Source of the DNA: JAPOUP01 sp026708635
Lineage (GTDB): Bacteria > Pseudomonadota > Alphaproteobacteria > Rhodobacterales > Rhodobacteraceae
NCBI GenBank assembly: GCA_965200115.1
Contig: OZ241336.1
Location: forward strand, 3,658,001-3,722,000
Direction: 5' to 3'
DNA length: 64,000 nt
In this document: piece after piece, positions 44,378 to 53,498 of the stretch
Layout of the letters: each line of letters starts with the position of its first letter
Position numbering within the stretch: the first letter of the stretch is position 1
Program-made: the position numbers and the translations under genes
The notes under the pieces: generated by a model
Told to the model about the DNA's origin: nothing
The model's database searches: none
Seen by the model: the letters and a program-made list of their open reading frames with translations, nothing else

Positions 44378-45523
44378 ATGTCGAACATGGATCAAGTGCT
44401 GCGAAAGGCCGTGGCGGCCGAGGATTTGCCATTCGCCGTGGCTATGGCCGCGAACCGGGGTGGAGTGACCTACTCCGGCGCCGCAGGTGAGACGGCAGGG
44501 CGCAACGCCGGCGAAGACACCGTTTTCCGTATCTTTTCGATGACCAAGGCAGTTGGCTCGCTGGCCGCGATGATTCTGATCGAACGGGGCAAGATCTCGA
44601 TGGATACACCTGTAGCGGATGTGCTGCCCGCCTGGAACGATCTGAAGGTGCTCGATGGATGGAACGGCGAAGCGCCGATCCTTCGGTCACCGAACACCGT
44701 CGCGACCGTGCGGCATCTGGCCACGCATACAAGCGGGCTCGAATACGAGTTCTGGAATGCCGATGTCAGTAAATACCTCGAACTGACGGGTAAGCCTTCG
44801 ATGCTGACGGGGACGCTGGCTTCGTTGATGTCCTACCCGCTAACCACCGATCCCGGTACGCGCTGGGGTTATGGTACGGGTATCGACTGGCTGGGCCGCA
44901 TGGTCGAGGAGATAGATGGCCGCCGCATCGACGCTTTCTGCCGCGAGGAGATTTTCGAGCCCCTCGGCATGTCCAGCACCTCCTTTGAACCGGATTCCCT
45001 CACCGACCGGCTCTGTGACGTGAGTATCCGTGGTGAGGATGGTCATTTCGCGCCTTTCGAGCTGGCACCGCCAAGACAGCCGGAGTTTTACGGTATGGGT
45101 CACGCGCTTTACTCCACCGCGCCGGATTACCTGCGTTTCCTTCGGATGGTCTTGGGAAGGGGCGAACTCGAAGGCGCGCGCATCCTTTCCGAAGACGCTA
45201 TGGGTGTCATGTGCAGCGATCAGATGAACGGTCTGGCGTTCCGGAAAATGGTTACGGTCGTTCCGGCGCTGACCGCCGATTTCGATCCCTTCCCGGGCGC
45301 GAGGGTTGGTCATGCTTTCGCTTTCATGCGCAACGGAGTCGACATTCCGGGTCGCCGCAGCGCTGGATCGCTCAGTTGGGCGGGCGTCTGCAATACGCAT
45401 TACTGGATCGATCCCCTCAGGGATGTATGCGCCGTGATCATGACCCAGTCGCTGCCCTTCGTGGAGCGGCGTTTGATGAAAGTCTACGCCGCCTATGAAG
45501 AGGCTGTCTACGCCGCGCTCTGA
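44378..45523 (+). CDS. Beta-lactamase-family serine hydrolase (esterase-like)
   Basis: This 381-residue class C beta-lactamase/EstB-type hydrolase has SxxK in VFRIFSMTKAVGSLAAMILI near residue 58, with the nucleophile Ser and Lys three apart. The second motif is Tyr in GTRWGYGTGIDWLG near 168. The C-terminal SAGSLSWAGVCNTHYWIDPL near 330 takes the place of the KTG box. There is no signal peptide, so a cytoplasmic esterase acting on small esters or amides is more likely than beta-lactam resistance. AGGAC lies close upstream of the ATG. Confidence 0.88.
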   Translation: MSNMDQVLRKAVAAEDLPFAVAMAANRGGVTYSGAAGETAGRNAGEDTVFRIFSMTKAVGSLAAMILIERGKISMDTPVADVLPAWNDLKVLDGWNGEAPILRSPNTVATVRHLATHTSGLEYEFWNADVSKYLELTGKPSMLTGTLASLMSYPLTTDPGTRWGYGTGIDWLGRMVEEIDGRRIDAFCREEIFEPLGMSSTSFEPDSLTDRLCDVSIRGEDGHFAPFELAPPRQPEFYGMGHALYSTAPDYLRFLRMVLGRGELEGARILSEDAMGVMCSDQMNGLAFRKMVTVVPALTADFDPFPGARVGHAFAFMRNGVDIPGRRSAGSLSWAGVCNTHYWIDPLRDVCAVIMTQSLPFVERRLMKVYAAYEEAVYAAL

Positions 45524-45779
45524 CCGGCCGGACACCGCTTTCGGAACAGGAAACCCACCGGTCGACGGCAGATTGATGACCTGTCAAGGGTTGAGGGGGA
45601 TCAGTATGCCCGGAAGCGCCCGATTGCCCGCCCGCGTGATCCAAATTCCAGTGCGGCGCACTGGCGGACATTGGTTCGACATATTCGTCCGCTTTACCCC
45701 GATTCTTGCGCAACAATGATCGAAGCGGCGAACCGCTCATACAGACCAAAGGGGTAATCACGGATAGAAGCCCCGGATT

Positions 45780-46115
45780 TCACAGCACCGCCCACTCCCT
45801 CGCGGTGATCCGCGTGATTCCGTCCTTACGGCGGACGAGCCCGCCCCAAACCCGCCGCAAGGTCTCCCCGACGTGGTCGGCGCTCCCGAACGCCCGGTTG
45901 GGGAGGTGGCGGTGCTTCAGGACCGAGAACGGCGTTTCCACCGGGTTCGGTCCGGGGTTGTAGGGCGGCGGCCGGAGCGGGGAGACGGGACCCTCAAGAG
46001 GTCCCTGGACCGGTGCCATCCCGCCCCGCCGGGTACCACGAGGACGTGCCCGCCCTCGGGGATCCGCCCGCCGATGTCGCGGAGATGCCGGTTCATCTCC
46101 CGTGGTGTGCCTGTA
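45780..46115 (-). pseudogene. IS630-family transposase C-terminal remnant, frameshifted
   Basis: On the minus strand one frame reads EMNRHLRDIGGRIPEGGHVL and VVPGGAGWH, an altered form of the LVxDGAGWH motif. A shift near 46010 leads to RPPPYNPGPNPVETPFSVLK and NRAFGSADHVGETLRRVWGG, the conserved C-terminal part with the catalytic Glu of the DDE triad, ending at TGA near 45780. The catalytic Asp of the first motif reads Pro. Only about 110 residues remain and no terminal repeats are seen. It marks the glpD side of the serine hydrolase. Confidence 0.8.
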
Positions 46116-46142
46116 AGGTCAAATTGCCCGGAGATTTATTTG

Positions 46143-47702
46143 TCAGCGTTGATCCAGACGGGTGCCGATGTACTGATCAAGATTTGCGATCTCATCCGGA
46201 TTTGCGTGAAGACCAAGCTTGCTGCGTCGCCATAGAATGTCATCGCTTGTTCGGGCAAATTCCCTATCGATCAGCCAGTTGACCTCGGATGCGGTCAAGG
46301 TCCCGGTAAATGCGTTTCCGAGATCATCAGCGGTCGTGGCCCGGCCAAGGACTGATGTGGCATCAGTGCCGTAGCTACGGACAAGCCGCTTCGCCCAATC
46401 ACAGGTCAGGAATGGGTATGTCTTCCTGAGACTGGCGATGAGTTCAGGCACGCCGTCATGAGGGAAGTTGCCGCCCGGCAGCGGGGACAGTGCCGTCCAG
46501 GCTGCGGGAAGATGCTTGAAAAAGGGCGAAAGGCGATTGACAGCGGTTTCCGCAAGTCGGCGATATGTAGTGATCTTGCCGCCGAAAATGCTGAGCGCCG
46601 GTAGGCCATCGGCTGTATCCAGCTCAAATGTATAATCGCGTGTCACGGCGCTTGCGTTGCTGGACCCGTCATCATGCAGCGGTCGAACACCGGAATAGCT
46701 CCAGACGATGTCGGCGCTGCTGATCTTATGACGGAAGTGCTGATTGACGACAGCGATCAGGTAGTCCCGTTCCGTTTCGGTACAGCGCGGAGGATCATCG
46801 GGACTGCAATGATCGGCATCAGTTGTGCCAATTAGGGTGAATTCGTTTTCGTAAGGTATCGTAAATATGATCCGACGGTCACTCCCTTGCAGGATGTAGC
46901 TGCGGTCGTGGTCATAAAGACGCCGAGTTACGATATGTGAGCCACGGACAAGCCGGACGGATAGGCGGGATGGCAGGCCCATAGGGCCGTGCAGGGTCTC
47001 TGCGACCCATGGGCCGGCTGCATTGATCACCGCACGGACCCGATGGGAGCGAGTGTGGCCTGACGGAGATTCTTCGGTTTCCACTTCCCAACAGCCATCA
47101 TGGCGGCGGGCAGAGATCACTTTGGTGCGAACCAGAATACTGGCACCCCTTTCCGCGGCATCGCGAGCGTTCAGAACGACAAGCCGGGCATCATCGACCC
47201 AGCAGTCAGAATATTCGAAACCCTGGCTGAATTGCGTTTGAAGCGGGTCGCCCTCCGGTGCTGTGGATAGGTCCAGGGTCCGTGTTCCGGGAAGAATTTT
47301 CCTGCCGCCAAGACTGTCGTAGAGCAGGAGTCCCGCCCGGATCATCCAGGCGGGACGAGAACCGTTGCGCCATGGCAAAAAGGAGTTTCGTGCGTCCCGC
47401 TCCATCGTGTTATGGGGTAGAACAAAGCGCATGGGCCAACTGATATGAGGCATGGCCCGAAGCAGAATCTCGCGTTCAATCAGCGCCTCCCTGACCAGAC
47501 GAAACTCGAAATGCTCCAGGTATCGCAGGCCGCCATGAAACAGCTTTGTCGAGGCCGAGGATGTGGCTGAACCCAGATCGCCCATTTCGGCGAGTGTAAC
47601 CGAGAGTCCACGACCGGCTGCATCACGGGCAATGCCGCAGCCGTTGATCCCGCCACCGATGATGAACAGGTCACTGACAGAATCTGATGGTGGTGCTGTC
47701 AC
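46143..47702 (-). CDS. glpD: Glycerol-3-phosphate dehydrogenase (FAD)
   Basis: This respiratory flavoenzyme oxidises sn-glycerol-3-phosphate to DHAP at the membrane. The 519-residue protein has the FAD site DLFIIGGGINGCGIARDAAG near residue 11, TKLFHGGLRYLEHFEFRLVR near 52, IGTTDADHCSPDDPP near 290 and SIFGGKITTYRRLAE near 368. The start is GTG 47702. No glpF or glpK is beside it. It is divergent from a sugar-type ABC importer across 541 bases and is separated from the IS630 remnant by under 30 bases. Confidence 0.95.
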   Translation of the reverse strand: MTAPPSDSVSDLFIIGGGINGCGIARDAAGRGLSVTLAEMGDLGSATSSASTKLFHGGLRYLEHFEFRLVREALIEREILLRAMPHISWPMRFVLPHNTMERDARNSFLPWRNGSRPAWMIRAGLLLYDSLGGRKILPGTRTLDLSTAPEGDPLQTQFSQGFEYSDCWVDDARLVVLNARDAAERGASILVRTKVISARRHDGCWEVETEESPSGHTRSHRVRAVINAAGPWVAETLHGPMGLPSRLSVRLVRGSHIVTRRLYDHDRSYILQGSDRRIIFTIPYENEFTLIGTTDADHCSPDDPPRCTETERDYLIAVVNQHFRHKISSADIVWSYSGVRPLHDDGSSNASAVTRDYTFELDTADGLPALSIFGGKITTYRRLAETAVNRLSPFFKHLPAAWTALSPLPGGNFPHDGVPELIASLRKTYPFLTCDWAKRLVRSYGTDATSVLGRATTADDLGNAFTGTLTASEVNWLIDREFARTSDDILWRRSKLGLHANPDEIANLDQYIGTRLDQR

Positions 47703-48243
47703 TGCGAAAAGGGTTCCCCGTGTATGACTGTTATCTCTCCAGTCGGGCAGGCTGGTTCAGAAACCGACCCTGTCCTGTCAAACTGTTTCTGAAGAATGTA
47801 TCGGCTGGAATGTCAAGATGTGGAGCGTGCGAGGGGTGCGGCCCGGATTTGTGGGGGATTCCGGCTGGATCCGGTTGTCGGCTGATTCGCCATGGCGTTT
47901 CCCGTCGGCACGAAACGCGGCACGCGTACGATTGACCGGAACGACGCGAGGACGCGCGCCCCTGGCGCGGCGGCCGTGGCCACCGAGCGCGAAAATGACG
48001 GCATCGGACGGCCTCTCGCACAGGTCCCGGATGCGGGCGATTCGTCATCGGTACGGATGGAACCGGATGCCCGATGCCCGCGCCCGATCGGCTCCCGGTG
48101 CCAGCGGGTTCCGGAACCACTTCGTTCTGCCTCGCATCCGCTGCGGTGTTGACGGACGTTAACCGCGCCAGAAATCTTGCATGAGTGTGAAAAGCGTGCG
48201 ATAGAGTCCGCAAGGGAATTCCCTAGCGCCTGGGGGAGGCAAA
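47703..48243. other. Divergent regulatory region glpD / ABC importer
   Basis: No gene is supported. It must contain the glpD promoter and the importer operon promoter. A weak pair TTGCAT - 17 bases - GATAGA lies near 48177-48205, just before the 12-bp palindrome at 48213. Confidence 0.4.
48213..48224. promoter_or_regulatory. 12-bp palindrome before the importer operon
   Basis: AGGGAATTCCCT is a perfect palindrome 19 bases upstream of the first permease start and just after a possible -10. Position and symmetry suit an operator, perhaps for the decayed SorC regulator at 57-58 kb. This is inference from one site. Confidence 0.3.
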
Positions 48244-49119
48244 TTGAAGATCGGGGTTTTATCGACTGACCGTCCTCTGATTTGGATCCTTCCCCTGCTT
48301 GCCATGCTTCTGGCGTTCACGGTCATTCCCCTATTCTACAATATCTGGCTCAGTTTTCATGAATACGCCCCCTTTAAGAGACAGCTTGTTTTCGTGGGCT
48401 GGGAAAACTGGCAGTTGCTGTTCTCCGATGCCCGCATGTGGGAAGCGCTCTGGACAACGATGTTCTACTTCATCGTGGTTCTTTCCATTGAACTTGGACT
48501 CGGAATGGCGATTGCGCTTCTGCTGGATGCCGAAGAATTCGGTTTCGGGCTTCTTCGTGTTCTATTGACACTGACACTGGTCATCCCACCGGCGATCGTT
48601 GGCATGATGTACCTTCTTATCCAGGACCCCGAGTTCGGCGTCCTGACATATGTTCTCGACACGTTGGGCATACTCGGCAAGTCAACGCCGATCCTGGCGA
48701 CCAGCTCCCTCGCTCTCTGGGGTGTCATGCTGGCCGACATATGGCAGTGGACGCCATTCATGTTCCTGATCTTCCTGGCCGGGTTGCGATCCCTGCCACA
48801 GGAGCCATACGAGGCGGCCATGCTTGATGGCGCCTCCGCTTTCATGACTTTCAGAAGGATAACCCTGCCGCTCATGAGCAAGGTCATTGCCGTGGCCGTC
48901 CTAATTCGCGGTATCGACATATTCAGGATGTTCGACTACGTTTTCGTGATGACCAGCGGTGGTCCGGGGACTTCGACATATACCCTTTCACTCTATTCCT
49001 GGCAGCAGACCTTCAGCTTCATTAAGTGGGGCTATGGAGCGACACTCTCACTGTTTACCCTGATCATCATTCTGGTGATCGCGAACCTGTTTATCGCATT
49101 GACCAAAGTGCGTTGGTGA
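48244..49119 (+). CDS. CUT1-type sugar ABC permease (MalF-like)
   Basis: This 291-residue inner-membrane protein starts at TTG 48244 after GGGGGAGGCAAA. It has six helices, and the coupling loop EPYEAAMLDGASAFMTFRRI (near 195) matches the EAA motif EAAxxDGAxxxxxFxxIxLP. It starts the plus-strand operon of permease, permease, binding protein, dehydrogenase, ATPase and aldolase/dehydrogenase. With the next gene it forms the channel. Confidence 0.92.
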   Translation: MKIGVLSTDRPLIWILPLLAMLLAFTVIPLFYNIWLSFHEYAPFKRQLVFVGWENWQLLFSDARMWEALWTTMFYFIVVLSIELGLGMAIALLLDAEEFGFGLLRVLLTLTLVIPPAIVGMMYLLIQDPEFGVLTYVLDTLGILGKSTPILATSSLALWGVMLADIWQWTPFMFLIFLAGLRSLPQEPYEAAMLDGASAFMTFRRITLPLMSKVIAVAVLIRGIDIFRMFDYVFVMTSGGPGTSTYTLSLYSWQQTFSFIKWGYGATLSLFTLIIILVIANLFIALTKVRW

Positions 49120-49125
49120 ATTGCC

Positions 49126-50010
49126 ATGATTGCCCGATCCAGAGCTTCGCGGACACTCCGGACATTTCTGGGATGGGTGGTTGTCGCACTGTTTGTATTT
49201 CCGCTCTACTACTGGCTGACAATTGCCTTCAAGGATGGGAATGAAATCTTCAATTATCCACCGCATGTCTGGTCGTTCACGCCGACACTGCGCAACTTTG
49301 AGGAGGTGTTTGGCATTTCATTCGGCTACGGATTCGGTGAGCAGCGCGAGGTTCTTCCGGGAGGCGGAAACTGGCGCATGGCTCCGCGTCTCTGGGATTC
49401 AATAATCGTGGCCGTGATGTCCACGGCACTTGCCGTGTCGATATCAACCCTGGCCTCATATGCATTGAGCCGCATGACGTTTCGGGGTCGGCATCATTTC
49501 GTTGCCTGGATCCTGTCAACCCGCATGATGCCTCCGGTCGCCGTCGCCATACCGGTATTCTTTATCTACAAGGATATCGCCCTTCTGGATACGTATACTG
49601 GCGTGATCCTGATCCACGCGCTCATGAACCTGCCGCTGGCGGTTCTGCTCATGAAGAGCTTCTTTGATGACATACCGGTTGAGATTGACGAGAGCGCGTT
49701 GATTGACGGTGCGTCGCGCTGGCTGATATTCCGTCGCGTTGTCCTGCCGATGGTCAAGGGCGGAATGGCGGCAACGGCCGTGTTGTGCTTTATATTTTCA
49801 TGGACAGAGTTCCTGTTTGTCCTGACTCTTACACAAACTGGTTTGAAGACCGTCCCGGTTGTATCCTCCACATTCGTGACCTCGACCGGAACTGCATGGG
49901 GGAGCATGGCCGCCCTTAGTGCGGCGGCGGTGATTCCAGCCTTTGTATTCATTCTTTTGGTCCAGAAACATCTGGTCCGGGGTTTGACGCTGGGATCGAT
50001 CAAGCAGTAG
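49126..50010 (+). CDS. CUT1-type sugar ABC permease (MalG-like)
   Basis: This 294-residue second membrane subunit begins MIARSRASRTLRTFLGWVVV. It has the EAA-loop IDESALIDGASRWLIFRRVV near residue 186. A periplasmic segment (FGYGFGEQREVLPGGGNWRM, ~65-85) precedes the third helix. It starts 6 bases after the first permease. Confidence 0.92.
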   Translation: MIARSRASRTLRTFLGWVVVALFVFPLYYWLTIAFKDGNEIFNYPPHVWSFTPTLRNFEEVFGISFGYGFGEQREVLPGGGNWRMAPRLWDSIIVAVMSTALAVSISTLASYALSRMTFRGRHHFVAWILSTRMMPPVAVAIPVFFIYKDIALLDTYTGVILIHALMNLPLAVLLMKSFFDDIPVEIDESALIDGASRWLIFRRVVLPMVKGGMAATAVLCFIFSWTEFLFVLTLTQTGLKTVPVVSSTFVTSTGTAWGSMAALSAAAVIPAFVFILLVQKHLVRGLTLGSIKQ

Positions 50011-50045
50011 GCCAATTTCGGTCTGTTTACATGAAAGGAAAGATC

Positions 50046-51533
50046 ATGAACGAAAATGAGCTAAAGCTTTACCGCGCAAAGATCGTTGACGACTATGTCC
50101 GCGGAACCATGAGTCGCAGGTCGTTCCTGCGGAATGCGTCCGCTCTCGGCTTCGGCGCCGGCGTTCTGGGGACGGGTCTCGTCAGGCCCCGGAGAGCGTT
50201 TGCCGATGACATGGCGCTGAAGCCGTCCGAGGACGTTCTGGCATGGGTCAAGGATGTCTCGAAGCCATTCGCTGGCACAACGCTGCGTCTGGCCACGGAA
50301 TCGACGCCGCCTTCGAATGCCATCAATAGCCAGCTCAAGCAGTATTTTGAGGAGGCCTCCGGCATGACGGTCGAGATCGAGGTCTTGCCGCTCGAACAGG
50401 TTCTGCAGAAGCTGACGCTGGATATCGCATCACAGCTTGGCACCTATGATCTCTATTATATCGATCAGTCATGGGCGGCTTCGGTCTCACGGGATGTCTT
50501 CGATCCACGTGAGCAACTGGCTGAAAAACCGGACCTTGCCATGCCGGATTACAACATCGACGATTTCCTGAAAGCGCTTGTTGACGGGATCGCGTACTAT
50601 GAGGGCCGTTGGGTCGGTGTTCCGTATGACATCCCGATCTTCATCATGCAGTACCGGAAGGATATCTGGGACGACATGGGTTTTTCCGCCCCGACGACGC
50701 TCGAAGAGTACTACGGGCAGGCCAAGGCCATCACGGATGCTATGGCACCCGAAGTCTACGGGTCAACAGGGCAGATGAAGTCCGGTCACTATTCACTGGA
50801 ATGCGACTGGACGGCCTGGCTCTGGGGTCATGGCGGATCCATCTTCCGCGCTGACGAAACGTTCTCCGGCAATGATGAGGCTGGTCTCGCGGCGATGGAA
50901 TATTGGGACCGACTCCATGCCACAATGCCCCCGGGTGTGACCGGATGGACCTGGGATGGCCAGGGTCAGTCCGTTGCCCAGGGCGTTGCCGCGTCGATGA
51001 TGAGTTGGGGAGAGTTCTTCCCGTATTTCGACGATCCGGACGCCACCAAGGTTTCCGGACTGATGGAAGCTGCGAGATGTCCGCAGCCCAAGGCGCTCCG
51101 CGCTCCCGCCGACTGCGGTTTCGGTGAAATTCCCGGCGTTGGCCATCAGGGCGGATCATCGCTTGCCGTTTCGCGAAACTCGAAGAGTCCGGATGCGGCA
51201 TGGATTTTCATGCAGTGGGCGACATCCTATGACACCCAGGTTCTGATCACGGCTCTCGGTGGAGGAACGGGTCCGACGCGCGAGAGCGTCTATGATGATC
51301 CGCGGATCATTGCGAACAACCGTGTTGGCGCCGGCACGACCCGGCACCTGAATGTCGTTCGTGATACCATCGCGTATGACATGGGATCGGAGCCCGACTT
51401 GCCGCAATGGGCAGAATTGGCGAATGACACGATTCCCGTCAGGCTCGGCAAGTATTTCGCCGGCGAGTATGACTCGGCGAAGGAGGCGATGGACGATATC
51501 GCACAGGCCGCTGACAAAATCGTCTCCGGCTGA
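50046..51533 (+). CDS. Tat-exported sugar-type substrate-binding protein
   Basis: This 495-residue extracellular solute-binding protein (family 1 fold) starts at MNENELKLYRAKIVDDYVRG, with AAGGAAAGATC just before. A twin-arginine signal (MSRRSFLRNASALGFGAGVL) lies at residues 23-42 after a cytoplasmic-looking extension. Conserved receptor text includes LATESTPPSNAINSQLKQYF and WGHGGSIFRADETFSG. Size and family suit an oligosaccharide, polyol or glycoside ligand. It is the receptor of the importer that shares this operon. The ligand is unknown. Confidence 0.9.
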   Translation: MNENELKLYRAKIVDDYVRGTMSRRSFLRNASALGFGAGVLGTGLVRPRRAFADDMALKPSEDVLAWVKDVSKPFAGTTLRLATESTPPSNAINSQLKQYFEEASGMTVEIEVLPLEQVLQKLTLDIASQLGTYDLYYIDQSWAASVSRDVFDPREQLAEKPDLAMPDYNIDDFLKALVDGIAYYEGRWVGVPYDIPIFIMQYRKDIWDDMGFSAPTTLEEYYGQAKAITDAMAPEVYGSTGQMKSGHYSLECDWTAWLWGHGGSIFRADETFSGNDEAGLAAMEYWDRLHATMPPGVTGWTWDGQGQSVAQGVAASMMSWGEFFPYFDDPDATKVSGLMEAARCPQPKALRAPADCGFGEIPGVGHQGGSSLAVSRNSKSPDAAWIFMQWATSYDTQVLITALGGGTGPTRESVYDDPRIIANNRVGAGTTRHLNVVRDTIAYDMGSEPDLPQWAELANDTIPVRLGKYFAGEYDSAKEAMDDIAQAADKIVSG

Positions 51534-51612
51534 AGATCATTAACAAAACAATGGCTTGCGCGGCGGGTCCGACCGGTCGCGCAGGTCCATAACGCTGGAG
51601 GAGGGCAGGCCA

Positions 51613-52335
51613 ATGGACAAGCCACTTGTCGCGATTACCGGTGCGAGTTCGGGCATCGGTGAAGCGACCGCGCGGGCATTCTCATCTGCGGGACATCCGG
51701 TGCTGATGATGGCCCGCAGGCTGGAGAAAATGAAGGCCATGAATCTTCCGGATACCGTGTGCAGGAAGGTTGATGTCCGCCATCGCGATGAGATCAGGGT
51801 CGCAGTCGAGGATGCCGAACGGATATACGGTCCCGTTGACATGATGTTTGCCAATGCCGGCGTAGCACGGCTTGCCGATATTGGCAGACAGTCACCGGAA
51901 GAATGGGATGAGATGATCGACATCAACACCAAGGGTGTCATGAATACCGTTCATGCGGTGATGCGGAGCATGATGGAGCGGCAATCCGGCACGCTGGTCA
52001 TGATGAGCTCCATTGCGGGCCGCAAGGTCTACCCCGATCACACCGTCTATTGTGGCACGAAGTATTTTGTCCATGGCGTTTCGGAGGCGTTGCGGGAGTT
52101 TCTGTCCGACCACATGGTTCGTGTCCTGGTTGTGTCGCCAGGCGTTATCGAGACCGAGATCCTCTCAGGGGTTCTGGATGAAGGGACGCTTGAGGCATAC
52201 AGGCGGAACAAGGTCAGGATTGGCGGTGGAATAGGGGCCGACATCGTTGGCGAGCTGATACTCAACGCCTATCAATTGCCGCAAAATGCCCTGGTGCAGG
52301 AAATCTGCCTGACGCCGACACGCCAGAGATACTGA
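51613..52335 (+). CDS. Short-chain dehydrogenase/reductase
   Basis: This 240-residue SDR has ITGASSGIGEATARAFSSAG at the N-terminus (NAD(P) site TGxxxGIG), NAG in MMFANAGVARLADIG near 89, catalytic Ser in MMSSIAGRKV near 139, and Tyr/Lys as YCGTKYFV near 152. It begins after GGAGGAGGGCAGGCCA. It lies inside the importer operon between the binding protein and the ATPase, so it likely oxidises the imported alcohol or polyol, a usual first step in polyol pathways. Confidence 0.9.
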   Translation: MDKPLVAITGASSGIGEATARAFSSAGHPVLMMARRLEKMKAMNLPDTVCRKVDVRHRDEIRVAVEDAERIYGPVDMMFANAGVARLADIGRQSPEEWDEMIDINTKGVMNTVHAVMRSMMERQSGTLVMMSSIAGRKVYPDHTVYCGTKYFVHGVSEALREFLSDHMVRVLVVSPGVIETEILSGVLDEGTLEAYRRNKVRIGGGIGADIVGELILNAYQLPQNALVQEICLTPTRQRY

Positions 52336-52340
52336 AGGTC

Positions 52341-53414
52341 ATGGCGGCCGTCGAGTTTCGCAATGTGGGCAAGTCATTCGGCCAGGTCGAGGTCCTGAAG
52401 GGCCTGAACCTCGCCATTTCCGCAGGCGAGTTCATCGTCCTGCTGGGAGCATCCGGTTGTGGGAAGACAACACTGCTGCGGATGACCGCGGGGCTTGAGT
52501 CGATCAGTGAGGGCGAAATCGCCATCAATGGCACCGTTGTGAATGAAACCCATCCCCGTGACCGCAACATTGCCATGGTCTTTCAGAACTACGCTCTCTA
52601 CCCGACCATGAAAGTCCGTGACAATATCGGATTCAGCCTTGAAGTGGCCCGAAAGAGTCCGGATGAGATCCAGACACGGGTCGAAGAGGTCGCCCAGATC
52701 CTGAACATCACGGATCTTCTCGACAGGAAGCCGTCCGAGCTGTCCGGAGGGCAGCGCCAGCGTGTCGCCATGGGTCGCGCCATGGTGCGTGATGCCGACG
52801 TTTTTCTTTTTGACGAGCCCCTTTCAAATCTTGATGCCAAACTGCGAGCCCATATGCGCGTCGAGATCCGCCAGCTTCATGACCGTCTCGGTTCGACAAC
52901 GCTCTATGTGACGCATGATCAAATCGAGGCCATGACAATGGCCGACAGGATCGTTCTGATGCATGAGGGCAGCATCGTCCAGGTCGGATCAACGGATGAT
53001 CTCTACGACCGACCCAATTGCCGGTACACGGCTGAGTTCATCGGCACACCCGCCATCAACTGTCTTGATGGCAAAATTGAAACCACATCCGAAGGCACCC
53101 GGTTGACCGGGCTGGATTCTCCTCTTCCTCTCGCGGACGGCTACAGGCCACATGACGGGCGGTCCGTGACTCTCGGCATCAGGCCCAATGAGATGGTTAT
53201 TGCCGATGGGGGTGCGCTCCGCGGGACAATCGTGATTGTCGAGAAGACCGGGACGGACATGCAGTTCCATATGGAGACCGCGGATGGCACCGAATTTGTC
53301 GCCGTTGTGCCCCGCTCGACACCCGGGCGGCCCAGCGATCACCTGTCGTTTGCCATTGACCCGACATCCGTTCACCTCTTTGACAGGGAAAGTGGCGAGC
53401 GGATTGACGCCTGA
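52341..53414 (+). CDS. Sugar-type ABC ATPase (MalK/UgpC-like)
   Basis: This 357-residue ATPase has Walker A GASGCGKTT near residue 36, signature LSGGQRQRVAMGRAMV near 133, Walker B VFLFDEPLSNLDAKLR near 154, and a C-terminal TOBE-type domain (from ~235, TAEFIGTPAINCLDGKIETT). MalK-type ATPases serve CUT1 importers, matching the two permeases. It starts 5 bases after the SDR stop. Confidence 0.93.
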   Translation: MAAVEFRNVGKSFGQVEVLKGLNLAISAGEFIVLLGASGCGKTTLLRMTAGLESISEGEIAINGTVVNETHPRDRNIAMVFQNYALYPTMKVRDNIGFSLEVARKSPDEIQTRVEEVAQILNITDLLDRKPSELSGGQRQRVAMGRAMVRDADVFLFDEPLSNLDAKLRAHMRVEIRQLHDRLGSTTLYVTHDQIEAMTMADRIVLMHEGSIVQVGSTDDLYDRPNCRYTAEFIGTPAINCLDGKIETTSEGTRLTGLDSPLPLADGYRPHDGRSVTLGIRPNEMVIADGGALRGTIVIVEKTGTDMQFHMETADGTEFVAVVPRSTPGRPSDHLSFAIDPTSVHLFDRESGERIDA

Positions 53415-53498
53415 GACCCGGAAATGCGGAAACTGAATTTCCGCCACTGATCACCATGCGACATGCCGCCCGGATTTGACCGAAACAGGAGTTGAAAA

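Noticed and set aside
44378..45523. Reading the serine hydrolase as an antibiotic-resistance beta-lactamase
   Set aside because: No signal peptide, and the third motif is not the KTG box; it fits the EstB-like esterase branch.
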